From positions 1,579,430-1,643,429 of the forward strand of contig CM064667.1 of NCBI GenBank assembly GCA_032717465.1: DNA of 64,000 nucleotides, written 5' to 3'. The notes under the pieces are model-generated. The model was not told the origin of the DNA and searched no databases. It saw only the letters and a list, made by a program, of their open reading frames with translations. Each line of letters opens with the position of its first letter. Position 1 is the stretch's first letter. The position numbers and the translations under genes are program-made. This document shows positions 12,733 through 23,975 of this stretch, piece after piece. Origin of the DNA: Coenobita brevimanus (lineage: Eukaryota > Arthropoda > Malacostraca > Decapoda > Coenobitidae).

Positions 12733-14367
12733 AGACCCCCAACAGCATCAGCCGACTGTAAATGGGAGGTTGTACATCAAGTTGTCATCCCTCGTGTTTG
12801 TAGGCAGGATATCATTAGAGTGGCTCATGATTCCAGTTTGGCAGGACACCTTGGAGTGAGGAAGACTGTGGCACGCATTTTGAAACACTTCTACTGGCCA
12901 GGTATCTTCAGGGATGTTTCCTGGTATTGTAATTCTTGTCACACCTGTCAAGTTGTGGGGAAGTGTAATCAGACCGAAAAGGTTGCACCTCTAGTTCCCA
13001 TTCCCCCTTTTGAGGCGCCTTTCACCCGTGTGTTGGTGGATATTGTGGGCCCTCTTCCTAAGACTTCTTCAGGATTTTCTTATGTGTTGACCATGATTGA
13101 TATGGCTACTCGTTATCCTGAAGCCATTCCACTTAGAAACATCTCAGCAAAGAACGTGGTTAAGGAAATGCTAGGGTTCTTCACAAAGTTTGGTCTGCCC
13201 AAGGAGGTACAGTCAGACCGGGGAAGTAATTTCATGTCAAACGTTTTCAAGCAGTCTCTGAAAGAGTTGGGCATCACCCAGATCACGTCTTCAGCTTACC
13301 ATCCCCAGACCCAAGGAGCGTTGGAGAGATATCATCAAACACTCAAATTGATGCTCAAGAAATACTGTTTGGAACATCAGAAAGACTGGGATAAAGGTCT
13401 TCCATTTGTTGTATTTGCCGCAAGAGAATCTCCAAATGAATCACTGGGCTTCTCACCTTTTGAACTAATGTTTGGCCATGAAGTAAGAGGACCCCTTAAG
13501 TTACTCAAGGAATGCTGGCTGTCGGAGGAAGATGACGTCAACCTGCTGGAGTATGTGATGAAGTTCAAAGAACGGCTGTCCACTGCTTTACAGCTGGCGA
13601 GAGAGAATTTGGGAGCTGCTCAGGAGAAGATGAAGACTTGGTATGACAAGAAGTCCAGGTTACGCCACTTTCAGCCAGGAGATCAGGTTTTGATTCTGCT
13701 ACCAGCTCATGGGCAACCTCTTCAAGCCAAGTTTAGTGGTCCTTATTTCGTGGAGAAGAAACTCAGTGATATCAACTATGTCATCGCCACACCAGATCGT
13801 AGAAAGAGCAAGCAACTATGTCACATCAACATGCTAAAATTATATCACAGGCGGGACGAAAATAATCCAGTCTGCACTGTAGCTGTTCCACCCGAGTCTG
13901 CAAGTGAAGCTCTCCCATGCAGTATGAGCCTGAGTGATAGTTTGGGGAAGAATCCTGATATCATGAATGATCTCCAGACTAAGCTTTCTCATCTACCTCC
14001 CAAGGAAAGGCAGGAGTTTTCGGCATTACTGCAGGAGTACCCGCAAGTGTTCCGTGCCACTCCAGGAAGAACCACTGTGTTGATGCATGATGTCGATGTT
14101 GGAGACGCAAAGTCAATTAAATTGCCTCCTTACCGTGTGAACCCAGTGAAAGTTCCTCTCATCCAGAAGGAGCTTGGCTACCTGTTGGACCACAAGATGA
14201 TTGAGCCCTGTCAGAGCGAGTGGAGTTCTCCTGTCACTCTAGTCCCTAAGCCAGGTGGGTCACAGAGGCTTTGCATCGACTACAGACGTGTTAATCAGAT
14301 AACTAAAAACAGACACTTACCCTCTCCCTCGTTTGGAAGATTGCATAGACAAGATCGGAAAGGCTAG
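12733..14367 (+). pseudogene. pol: pol segment 2 of copy A: integrase, GPY/F module and N-terminal RT
   Basis: The same frame as segment 1, after the stop. Numbering from Met at 12820: zinc-binding H3, H10, C37, C40 (HHCC); catalytic core D74 (VLVDIVGP), D133 (VQSDRGSNFMS), E169 (GALERYHQT), giving the D,D(35)E spacing of retroviral-type integrases. A GPY/F module (KFSGPYFVEKKL) lies at about 305-320. RT begins at about 400 with LPPYRVNPVKVPLIQKEL, then WSSPVTLVPKPGG and LCIDYRRVNQI. An extra A in a run near 14306 shifts the frame, so the last about 20 codons to 14367 are out of frame. The integrase catalytic residues are all present. It would integrate the cDNA made by the RT encoded downstream. 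Confidence 0.9.
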
Positions 14368-14704
14368 GTACATAAGTAAGTTTGATTTGTTAAAGGGATA
14401 CTGGCAAGTACCTATGACTGAACGTGCTAGGGAGATCTCATGTTTTGTAACACTAGGAAAGGCTTTTGCATGTTCTGTAATGCCGTATGGTACGAAGAAT
14501 GCACCAGCCACATTTCAGAAACTCATGAATGTTGTAACAGAGGGTTTGGCAGGGTGTGTTGTTTATATTGATGATGTATTAATCTTCAGTGACAACTGGA
14601 AAGATCACCTATGCCATGTCAGTAAATTTCTTGACCATTTAGTTCAGGCTAATCTTGTAGCTAATTTATCAAAGTGTGAGTTTGGTCAAGCTAAAGTTAA
14701 GTAA
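14310..14704 (+). pseudogene. pol: pol segment 3 of copy A: RT palm with YIDD
   Basis: Continues the RT after the frameshift. It contains ISKFDLLKGYWQVPM (first catalytic Asp), PYGTKNAPATFQKLM, and VVYIDDVLIFSDN carrying the catalytic Asp pair at residues 80-81 counted from Met 14333. It ends at a TAA made by a substitution in a position where copies B and C read Q-Y (KVQYLGYVI). The RT palm type (YIDD, FDL.KGYWQ) is Ty3/gypsy-like. Confidence 0.9.
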
Positions 14705-15365
14705 CTTGGGTATGTAATTGGTGATGGACATGTTGCACCACCAGGAGCTAAGGTTCAGGTTATAAGTGATCTTCCCAGTCCTAAAAGTAAGAAAGAGCTA
14801 CAAAGATTTTTGGGAATGGTAGGTTATTACAGGAGATTTGTTCTTAACTTTTCTATTCTTGTATCACCACTTACAGACCTACTGAAAAAGGGAGTTAAAT
14901 TTGTCTGGACCGATAACATGTGAATCCTCTTTCAACAAACTTAAAGCTATTTTATTAAGTCAGCCAGTGCTCGCTACTCCAAATTTTGCTAAGCCTTTTA
15001 AGATGGCTCTTGATGCAAGTGATACAGGAGCTGGGGCTGTTTTGCTGCAAGAGGATGATCAGAGTGTTGAGCACCCTGTATCTTATTACAGTAAGTTCAC
15101 TCCACCTCAAAAGAACTACTCACCTATTGAGAAAGAGCTTTTGGCCTTGATTTTGGGTTTACAGCATTTTTCATTTTATTTGTGTTCTGGTTTTGACCCC
15201 ATAGTCATTTATACCGATCATAACCCACTGAAATTCCTTAGTAAGTTTAAAGATAAAAATCAGAGATTGACAAGATGGAGCCTACTTCTTCAGGAGTATT
15301 CATTAGACATACAACATGTCAAGGGGAAAGAAAATGTTATTGCAGATTGCTTATCTAGACTTTAG
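14705..15365 (+). pseudogene. pol: pol segment 4 of copy A: RT thumb/connection and RNase H
   Basis: After the stop the frame reads LGYVIGDGHVAPPGAKVQV and RFLGMVGYYRRF. A one-base insertion near 14920 then shifts to the frame holding RNase H: KMALDASDTGAGAVL (catalytic Asp), IEKELLALI (Glu), YTDHNPLKFLS (Asp) and the C-terminal GKENVIADCLSRL. One Lys is missing in the SYYSKFTP segment relative to copies B and C. The coding region ends 61 bp before the 3' LTR, so nothing follows RNase H; in particular there is no integrase here and no env. Confidence 0.88.
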
Positions 15366-15411
15366 ACAGATTGTTTTAGAGTAATAAGAAATTTCCTTTG
15401 TAAATTTCTTT

Positions 15412-15426
15412 TTCTTTGTGGGGAGG
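15412..15426 (+). promoter_or_regulatory. Polypurine tract of copy A
   Basis: A GTGGGGAGG purine stretch directly abuts the TGTTAC start of the 3' LTR, after a T-rich run. The same junction is conserved in copies B and C (GGAGGTGTTAC read on the minus strand). It is the expected priming site for plus-strand synthesis. Confidence 0.75.
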
Positions 15427-16330
<904 letters not shown>

Positions 16331-17081
16331 TGTTACGGAACATAGAAAAACTGTCCCGCAAAGTTCCAGGTTCAAAACAAAGAGTTAGGTAAAATTACAA
16401 GTTAAAGTTTAATGCTCAAACTAACAACAAGACATTCAGGACTCATAAGGATAATGTAATGGCAAAAAACAAGTTAAATATATGGTTAACTGCAATAGCC
16501 TCTATTAACACGAAAATAGCAAGAGTAAATTTATCTAAGCCAGCCCTGATAAAATGACAATACTAGATAATACTCAGTGAATGCAAGATATATTATTACA
16601 GATACAAAATATTATTAATGATGGCTGACAATAAGAACCTTACATGAATTACAAAAACCTCATTGGCCCACGAATCAACACCCCACGCCACACAGTACAA
16701 GAACAAAATGCAATAACACTTGTACTTAAATTACACAGCTGCTAGATGGTTGGAGACTTCCTGAGCACTCACAATAATAACTGTACAGGGGAGGACAGAG
16801 ATGTGAACAAAATGATGGGTAGATCTAAGTGGCCATTAATGTAGAGACTGAGCTCATTATATAGGGGCCGGCAGAGCTTGATACAACTTGTAAGAAGGAC
16901 GCGCAAATGAAGCTATAGGGGACAAAGAGTTGACAATCCTGCTCTGAACAACAGAAAGAACGACTTACTCTACTATAACGGTAGAACGGGGGAGTGAGGT
17001 AGAACACGCTCGTGATCAAACAGGCAGCACACTGTACATTAGAATTACACAAAGGATGATGAAATCATAGGCTATGTAACA
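16331..17081 (-). repeat. 3' LTR of copy B
   Basis: 751 bp reading TGTTAC...GTAACA inverted. A block of about 40 bp near the U5 end (present in the other LTRs as GATAATGTACACTTTAAGTG and following bases) is missing. Confidence 0.88.
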
Positions 17082-17142
17082 CCTCCCCACAAAGAAAAAG
17101 AAATTTACAAAGGAAATTTCTTATTACTCTAAAACAATCTGT

Positions 17143-17868
17143 CTAAAGTCTAGATAAGCAATCTGCAATAACATTTTCTTTCCCCTTGACATGCTGTATG
17201 TCTAATGAATACTGAAGAAGTAAACTCCATCTTGTCAATCTCTGATTTTTATCTTTAAACTTACTAAGGGATTTCAGTGGGTTATGATCGGTATAAATGA
17301 CTATGGGGTCAAAACCAGAACACAAATAAAAATGAAAAATGCTGTAAACCCAAAATCAAGGCCAAAAGCTCTTTCTCAATAGTTGAGTAGTTCTTTTGAG
17401 GTGGAGTGAACTTCTTACTGTAATAAGATACAGGGTGTTCAATACCCTGATCATCCTCTTGCAGCAAAACAGCCCCAGCTCCTGTATCACTTGCATCAAC
17501 AGCCATCTTAAAAGGCTTAGCAAAATTTGGAGTAGCGAGCACTGGCTGACTTAATAGAATAGCTTTAAGTTTGTTGAAAGAGGATTCACAGTTATCAGTC
17601 CAGACAAATTTAACTCCCTTTTCAGTAGGTCTGTAAGTGGTGATACAAGAATAGAAAAGTTAAGAACAAGTCTCCTGTAATAACCTACCATTCCCAAAAA
17701 TCTTTGTAGCTCTTTCCTACTTTTAGGTCTGGGAAGATCACTTATAACCTGAACCTTAGCTCCTGGTGGTGCAACATGTCCATCACCAATTACATACCCA
17801 AGGTACTGAACTTTAGCTTGACCAAACTCACACTTTGATAAATTAGCTACAAGATTAGCCTCAACCAA
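17143..17868 (-). pseudogene. pol: pol of copy B, 3' part: RT thumb and RNase H, frameshifted
   Basis: Three overlapping minus-strand frames. 17551-17868 reads NLVANLSKCEFGQAKVQYLGYVIGD-type RT connection and RFLGMVGYYRRL. 17309-17542 reads FKMAVDASDTGAGAVL through EKELLALI (RNase H). 17143-17325 reads VIYTDHNPLKSLSKF and ends GKENVIADCLSRL. The breaks are small indels relative to copy C, where this whole region is open. Confidence 0.85.
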
Positions 17869-20501
17869 ACGCTCAAGAAATATACTGACATGGCATAGGT
17901 GATCTTTCCAGTTGTCACATCATCAATATAAACAACACACCCTGCCAAACCCTCTGTTACAACATTGATGAGCTTCTGAAATGTGGCTGGTGCAGTCTTC
18001 ATACCATACAGCATTACAGAACATGCAAAAGTCTTTCCTAGTGTTACAAAACATGAGATCTCCCTAGCACGTTCAGTCATAGGTACTTGCCAGTATCCTT
18101 TTAACAAATCAAACTTACTTATGTACCTAGCCTTTCCGATCTTGTCTATGCAATCTTCCACACGAGGGAGAGGGTAAGTGTCTGTTTTGGTTATCTGATT
18201 AACACGTCTGTAGTCAATGCAAAGCCTCTGTGACCCACCTGGCTTAGGGACTAGAGTGACAGGAGAACTCCACCCGCTCTGACAGGGCTCAATCATCTTG
18301 TGGTCCAACAGGTAGCCAAGCTCCTTCTGGATGAGAGGAACTTTCACTGGGTTCACACAGTAAGGAGGCAGTTTAATTGACTTTGCGTCTCCAACATTGA
18401 CATCATGCATCAACACAGTGGTTCTTCGTGGAGTGGCACGGAACACTTGCGGGTACTCCTGCAGTAATGCCGAAAACTCCTGCCTTTTCTCGGGAGCTAG
18501 GTGAGAAAGCTTAGTCTGGAGATCATTCATGATATCAGGATTCTTCCCCAAACTATCATTCAGGCCCATAATGCATGGGAGAGCTTCACTTGCAGACTCG
18601 GGTGGAACAGCTACAGTGCAGACTGGGTTATTTTCGTCCCGCCTGTGATATAACTTCAGGATGTTGATGTGACAAAGTTGCTTGTTCTTTCTACGATCTG
18701 GTGTGGTGATGACATAGTTGACATCACTGAGTTTCTTCCCCACGAAATAAGGACCACTAAACTTGGCTTGAAGAGGTTGCCCATGAACTGGTAGCAGAAT
18801 CAAAACCTGATCTCCTGGCTGAAGGTGGCGTAACCTGGACTTCTTATCATACCAAGTCTTCATCTTCTCCTGAGCAGCTCCTAAATTCTCTCTCACCAGC
18901 TGTAAAGCAGTGGACAGCCGTTCTTTGAACTTCATCACATACTCCAGTAGGTTGACGTCACCTTCCTCCGACAGCAAGCATTCCTTGAGTAACTTAAGGG
19001 GTCCTCTTACTTCATGGCCAAACAGTAGTTCAAAAGGTGAAAAGCCCAGTGATTCATTTGGAGATTCTCCTGTGGCAAATACAACAAATGGAAGACCTTT
19101 ATCCCAGTCTTTCTGATGTTCCAAACAGTATTTCTTGAGCATCGATTTGAGTGTTTGATGATATCTCTCCAACGCTCCTTGGGTCTGGGGATGGTAAGCT
19201 GAAGACGTGATCTGGGTGATGCCCAACTCTTTCAGAGACTGCTTGAAAACATTTGACATGAAATTACTTCCCCGGTCTGACTGTACCTCCTTGGGCAGAC
19301 CAAACTTTGTGAAGAACCCTAGCATTTCCTTAACCACGTTCTTTGCTGAGACATTTCTAAGTGAAATGGCTTCAGGATAACGAGTAGCCATATCAATCAT
19401 GGTCAACACATAAGAAAATCCTGAAGAAGTCTTAGGAAGAGGGCCCACAATATCCACCAACACACGGGTGAAAGGCGCCCCAAAAGGAGGAATGGGAACT
19501 AGAGGTGCAACCTTTTCGGTCTGATTACACTTCCCCACAACTTGACAGGTGTGACAAGACTTACAATACCAGGAAACATCCCTGAAGATACCTGGCCAGT
19601 AGAAGTGTTTCAAAATGCGTGCCACAGTCTTTCTTACTCCAAGGTGTCCTGCCAAACTGAAATCATGAGCCACTCTAATGATATCCTGCCTACAAACACG
19701 AGGGATGACAACTTGATGTACAACCTCCCATTCACAGTCAGCTGATGGTGTTGGGGGTCTCCACTTCCTCATAAGTACTCCTGACTTTATATAATAACAA
19801 GTAGAAGCACCAGCTGACTCTTCCTCACTGCAATCAGAGTCAGCTAGACCTTTCAACTCAGGGTCAGCAACCTGCAACTCAACCAACTCTTGACGAGACA
19901 AATTATCAACACTACGGGGTACTGCCTCATCTGGTGAGTGGTCCAAATTAGCAAGAAAAGTGTCAGCTAGGATAACATCATCATCATCATTATCCTCTAA
20001 ATCACCAGTAACTTTAGACTTAGCCCTAGTGACAGCACATGCAGGGAACACATCAGGGACACCACAATCCTGGGTCGCAGCCACTGGCTCACTAGACAAC
20101 TGAGGAGCTGGACACACTTGACTTCCACCAATATCATTTCCAAGTAAGAAAGTTACACCTGACATTGGGAGTGTCTCAACCAACCAAACCATAACGGAAC
20201 CATTAACAAAACCAGACTCTAAATTCACTCTGCACAGAGGGACAGAGAAGTAATTATTCCCTACACCTTGTAAGATTACAGTTTCATCAGAGGAATTAGC
20301 ATTAGAGCCTAGAACACTGGTCAGCATAAGGGATTGGCAAGCACCTGTATCACGATATATTTTAACTGATTTCCTGTCATTACTGTCCAGAGGAGTGACA
20401 AAACCATCAGACAGGAAATTAGCACATGAACTCTTGAGAGTGTCACCCATGTTACTGCTCAAAAGAGGAGCTTCATCATGAGGATTTAATTTACCCCTCA
20501 A
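17847..20501 (-). CDS. pol: pol of copy B: protease-integrase-RT in one frame
   Basis: An 884-codon frame that shows the unusual domain order directly, in one reading frame. Protease active site D51 (YRDTGACQ); HHCC zinc site H279, H286, C313, C316; integrase core D350, D409, E445; GPY/F (KFSGPYFVGKKL) at about 580-595; RT beginning at about 680 with ending catalytic box YIDD at 858-861. The frame is cut just after YIDD by a 13-bp deletion relative to copy C (near 17917), so the last about 23 residues are out of frame and RNase H is separated. At its start (20517-20519) a stop separates it from the upstream frame; copy A has a sense codon there. The apparent first Met lies upstream of the protease but is not expected to be a true start. 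Confidence 0.92.
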   Translation of the reverse strand: MRGKLNPHDEAPLLSSNMGDTLKSSCANFLSDGFVTPLDSNDRKSVKIYRDTGACQSLMLTSVLGSNANSSDETVILQGVGNNYFSVPLCRVNLESGFVNGSVMVWLVETLPMSGVTFLLGNDIGGSQVCPAPQLSSEPVAATQDCGVPDVFPACAVTRAKSKVTGDLEDNDDDDVILADTFLANLDHSPDEAVPRSVDNLSRQELVELQVADPELKGLADSDCSEEESAGASTCYYIKSGVLMRKWRPPTPSADCEWEVVHQVVIPRVCRQDIIRVAHDFSLAGHLGVRKTVARILKHFYWPGIFRDVSWYCKSCHTCQVVGKCNQTEKVAPLVPIPPFGAPFTRVLVDIVGPLPKTSSGFSYVLTMIDMATRYPEAISLRNVSAKNVVKEMLGFFTKFGLPKEVQSDRGSNFMSNVFKQSLKELGITQITSSAYHPQTQGALERYHQTLKSMLKKYCLEHQKDWDKGLPFVVFATGESPNESLGFSPFELLFGHEVRGPLKLLKECLLSEEGDVNLLEYVMKFKERLSTALQLVRENLGAAQEKMKTWYDKKSRLRHLQPGDQVLILLPVHGQPLQAKFSGPYFVGKKLSDVNYVITTPDRRKNKQLCHINILKLYHRRDENNPVCTVAVPPESASEALPCIMGLNDSLGKNPDIMNDLQTKLSHLAPEKRQEFSALLQEYPQVFRATPRRTTVLMHDVNVGDAKSIKLPPYCVNPVKVPLIQKELGYLLDHKMIEPCQSGWSSPVTLVPKPGGSQRLCIDYRRVNQITKTDTYPLPRVEDCIDKIGKARYISKFDLLKGYWQVPMTERAREISCFVTLGKTFACSVMLYGMKTAPATFQKLINVVTEGLAGCVVYIDDVTTGKITYAMSVYFLSVWLRLIL

Positions 20502-21774
20502 AGCAGGTTCAGTTAACTAAGTTAAAGAATTCTGGGAACTCTCAAGGGTGGACATTAGACCAATTGACTGAATATTTAAAGACTCCTTTTTGTTCACATC
20601 ACGCTGTCTCCTGAAACATTTCTCCGTAGTATGACCAAGCTTACTACAATAAGTACATTTACTTTTCTGAAATCTAGAGGTGAAGCTGGTATTTACTTCC
20701 TGAGAAACATCATCTTTATTCTCTTTCCTGTTACCTGTACTCTGAGTAGAGGCAACGTACTTACTCTCAGCTTTCCTTTTTTCTCTAGAATATCTCTTGT
20801 GAGTGAGAACATATTCATCAGCTAAAACTGCAGCATCAGCCAATTATCTATTCTTCTCTCATCAAGATATAGGCTTACATCTTTACTAATACACCTTTTG
20901 AAGTCCTCCAGCAAAATCATCTGCTTAAATTTACCGAAATCAGAATCCACATTCTTAGAATTTAACCACTGCTCTAACAGATCTTCTTTGATTTTTGCAT
21001 ACTCAACATGGGATTGCTTATCTTGCTTATAAGTTGTCCTAAATTTTACTCTATAGGCTTCAGGAACAAGCTCATAGGCCTTAAGAATCAAGCTCTTAAC
21101 TACATCATAATCATCAGATTGATCCTGAGGCAAAGATGCATAAGTTACTTGAGCTTTACCGGTGAGAACAGTTTGAAGGAGTACTGGCCAATACTCCTTG
21201 GGCCAATTAAAACCTGTAGCTACCCTCTCAAACAACTGAAAATACTTTGTTAAATCAGATTCATTAAAAGGAGGGACAAGTATAACATTTTTAGCCACAT
21301 CAAAATCATCAGAGCTAGATGATCCAGTTCCACCTTGTTTCATGCGATACTCATGGTCTGCCTGAATCCTGGCAAGTTCAATTTGTGCCTGAGCCTGTAC
21401 CTGTGCCTCTTGAATACGAGCCTGAGACTCCGCCTCCTTAGCATTTGCCTGAAATTCAGCCTCCTGAATACGAGCCTGAGACTCCGCCTGCTTAGCATTT
21501 GCCTGAAATTCAGCTTCTTAGCCTTAGCCTCCTGCAGGGCTAGCTGTAACTTAGCTAATTCAATCTGCGTTTGCTCATTTGGAGGAGTTACATTAAACAA
21601 GCTTTCGTTAATCATGTCAACAATTTGATCTTTAGAATGATGAGAGCGAACAGCAATTCCCAATTGTTGAGCAACAAGCTTAAGTTCATTCTTTGTTCTG
21701 TTTTCTACATCACACACTGTTTGCACATTTGACAAAAAATCTTTGGCTTCATCAAGTGTAGTAATAGTAGACAT
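20502..21774 (-). pseudogene. gag: gag of copy B, frameshifted
   Basis: Starts at the conserved MSTITTLDEAKDFLS. The heptad-repeat segment has one more repeat than in copy A, and a frameshift after about 90 residues leads to RQMLSRRSL-type nonsense. The true frame resumes at 21343 (MKQGGTGSSSSDDFD) with the SCAN-like capsid, breaks again near 20840, and ends with the CTYCSKLGHTTEKC knuckle. After the knuckle the frame reads through GLMSTLESSQNSLT into the pol leader without the stop seen in copy A, which shows that gag and pol were in one frame. Confidence 0.88.
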
Positions 21775-21840
21775 AATTAATAAGTAACAGTCACAAAATA
21801 TCAAGCAATATCCTTATGATAATATCCTGAATATCCTGAT

Positions 21841-21852
21841 AAGAGGTCGCCA
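21841..21852 (-). promoter_or_regulatory. Putative primer-binding site of copy B
   Basis: On the minus strand TGGCGACCTC lies 6 nt after the 5' LTR end, matching the position in copy A (TGGTGACCTC). Confidence 0.55.
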
Positions 21853-21858
21853 AATTTA

Positions 21859-22644
21859 TGTTATGGAACAGAGAAAGATAATGTACACTTTAAGTGAGAA
21901 TACTAAGTCACTACTGTCCCGTAAAGTTCCAGGTTCAAAACAAAAGAGTTAGGTAAAATTACAAGTTAAAGTTTAATGCTCAAACTAACAACAAAACATT
22001 CAGGACTCATAAGGATAATGTAATGGCAAATAAACAGGTTAAATATATGGTTAACTGCAATAGCCTCTATTAACACGAAATTAGCAAGAGTAAATTTATC
22101 TAAGTCAGCCCTGATAAAATGAGATACCAGATAATACTCAGTGAATGCCAGATAAATTATTACAGATACAAACTATTATTAATGATGACTGACATAAGAA
22201 CCCAACATTAATCAAAAACCTCACTAGGCCTAAGAATTAACCCTATGCTATACAGTACAAGAACAAAATGCAATAACACTTATACTCAAATTACACACAG
22301 CTGCTAGATGTTTGGAGATTTCTTGAGCACTTACAATAATAATATCTGTACAGGGGAGGACAGAGATGTGAACAAAAAGAGGAGCAGATCTAAGTGGCAA
22401 TTAAGCAGAGACTGAGCTAATTCTATAGTGCCCAGGAGAGCTTTATACAACTTGAAAGAAGCACTCGCAAATGAAGCCATGGGGAGAAAGAGTTGACAAT
22501 CCTGCTCTGAACAACAGAAAGAACGACTTACTCTACTATAACGGTAGAAGGGGGGAGTGAGGTAGAACACGCTCGTGATCAAACAGGCAGCACACTGTAC
22601 GTTAGAATTACACAAAGGATGATGAAATCATAGGCTATGTAACA
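21859..22644 (-). repeat. 5' LTR of copy B
   Basis: 786 bp. The outer (U3) end shares variants with its own 3' LTR. The inner part shares variants with the copy C LTR, for example CTCACTAGGCCTAAGAATTA. It is followed at 22645 by a short ATATATATATA run. Confidence 0.88.
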
Positions 22645-22663
22645 ATATATATATAGAGAGAGA

Positions 22664-23053
22664 GCCTCTGTGGTACAGTGGTAGTGTGTGCGTTTCATAC
22701 ACGGATGAACCAGGGTTAGCGCCCCGCCAGGGTAATAAACTTTGGGAGTGTTCACCCGGCCACGTACTGGATTGGCGGACACAAGGGGTGCTGTGGTTGA
22801 GCCAGTGTCGCTTACTATAAAGTATGTTTGCACCCAGTCGGCTTGCACGGGCCTATTACACTTGGTTCACAGACTAAACACACATCCAAAGCCACTACAA
22901 CACTACAATTACACTTACAAGCACTTCTCACCCTACATACAATCTCTACTAGAGAGCCTAAGCCACTTGGTAGAGATACATTGGCTGTATCGTCCCGACT
23001 TCGGTCGGGATAGGCCGGTCCTGCAGTGGATACTCAAACGGCTGATGATGATG

Positions 23054-23056
<3 letters not shown>
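22664..23056 (+). mobile_element. tRNA-derived SINE with a UUCG-hairpin body
   Basis: The tRNA-like head has RNA polymerase III box A TGGTACAGTGG at 22671-22681 and a box B-like GGTTAGCGCCC at 22714-22724, about 33 nt apart. The body of about 330 nt includes a perfect 7-bp hairpin TCCCGAC-TTCG-GTCGGGA (22993-23010), which in RNA would be a stable UUCG tetraloop. It ends in a (GAT)n-type tail at 23042-23056. It sits between the TA-rich 5' flank of copy B and the TA tract before copy C. The cloverleaf is degenerate, so it is a SINE and not a tRNA gene. The family is not identified. Confidence 0.75.

Positions 23057-23128
<72 letters not shown>
23057..23128. repeat. (TA)n tract abutting LTR element C
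   Basis: About 72 bp of TA dinucleotides ending at the inverted 3' LTR of copy C. Confidence 0.95.
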
Positions 23129-23132
<4 letters not shown>

Positions 23133-23914
23133 ACGGAACAGAGAAAGATAATGTATACTTTAAGTGAGAATACGAAGAGTCACTACTGTCCCGTAAAGTT
23201 CCAGGTTCAAAACAAAAGAGTTAGGTAAAATTACAAGTTAAAGTTTAATGCTCAAACTAGCAACAAAACATTCAGGACTCATAAGGATAATGTAATGGCA
23301 AATAAACAGGTTAAATATATGGTTAACTGCAATAGCCTCTATTAACACGAAATTAGCAAGAGTAAATTTATCTAAGTCAGCCCGTATAAAATGAGATACC
23401 AGATAATACTCAGTGAATGCCAGATAAATTATTACAGATACAAACTATTATCAAAAATGACTGACATAAAACCCAACATTAATCAAAAACCTCACTAGGC
23501 CTAAGAATTAACCTTATGCTACACAGTACAAGAAAAAATGCAATAACACTCATACTCAAATTACACAGAGCTGCTAGATGTTTGGAGATTTCTTGAGCAC
23601 TCACAATAATAATAACTGTACAGGGGAGGACAGAGATGTGAACAAAATGAGGAGCAGATCTAAGTGGCAATGATGCAGAGACTGAGCTCATTATATAGGG
23701 GCCAGGAGAGCTTGATACAACTTGTAAGAAGGACGCGCAAATGAAGCCATGGGGACAAAGAGCTGAAAATCCCGCTCTGAATAACTTAGAGAACGACTTA
23801 CTCTACTATAACGGTAGAAGGGGGGGACTGAGGCAGAACACGCTCGTGATCAAACATGCAGCAACTGTGCGTTAAAATTACACAAAGGATGATGAAATCA
23901 TAGGCTATGTAACA
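23129..23914 (-). repeat. 3' LTR of copy C
   Basis: 786 bp, close to the LTRs of copy A in its U3 end and to the 5' LTR of copy B in its inner part. It is followed by the same GGAGG polypurine junction on the minus strand. Confidence 0.9.
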
Positions 23915-23975
23915 CCTCCCCACAAAGAAAAAGAAATTTACAAAGGAAATTTCTTATTACTCTAAAACAATCTGT

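Larger units (their letters stand above)
16331..22644 (-). mobile_element. LTR retrotransposon copy B (Gmr1-like), minus strand
   Basis: About 6.3 kb, with LTRs at 16331-17081 (3') and 21859-22644 (5') and the same domain order as copy A, read leftwards. It carries the longest intact pol frame of the three copies (17847-20501). It is broken in gag, in RT after the YIDD box, and in RNase H. Its two LTRs differ far more from each other than those of A. Parts of its 5' LTR look closer to the LTR of copy C than to its own partner. Confidence 0.92.

Noticed and set aside
15366..15426. An envelope gene between RNase H and the 3' LTR
   Set aside because: Only 61 bp separate the end of RNase H from the 3' LTR in copy A, with similar short spacing in B and C.
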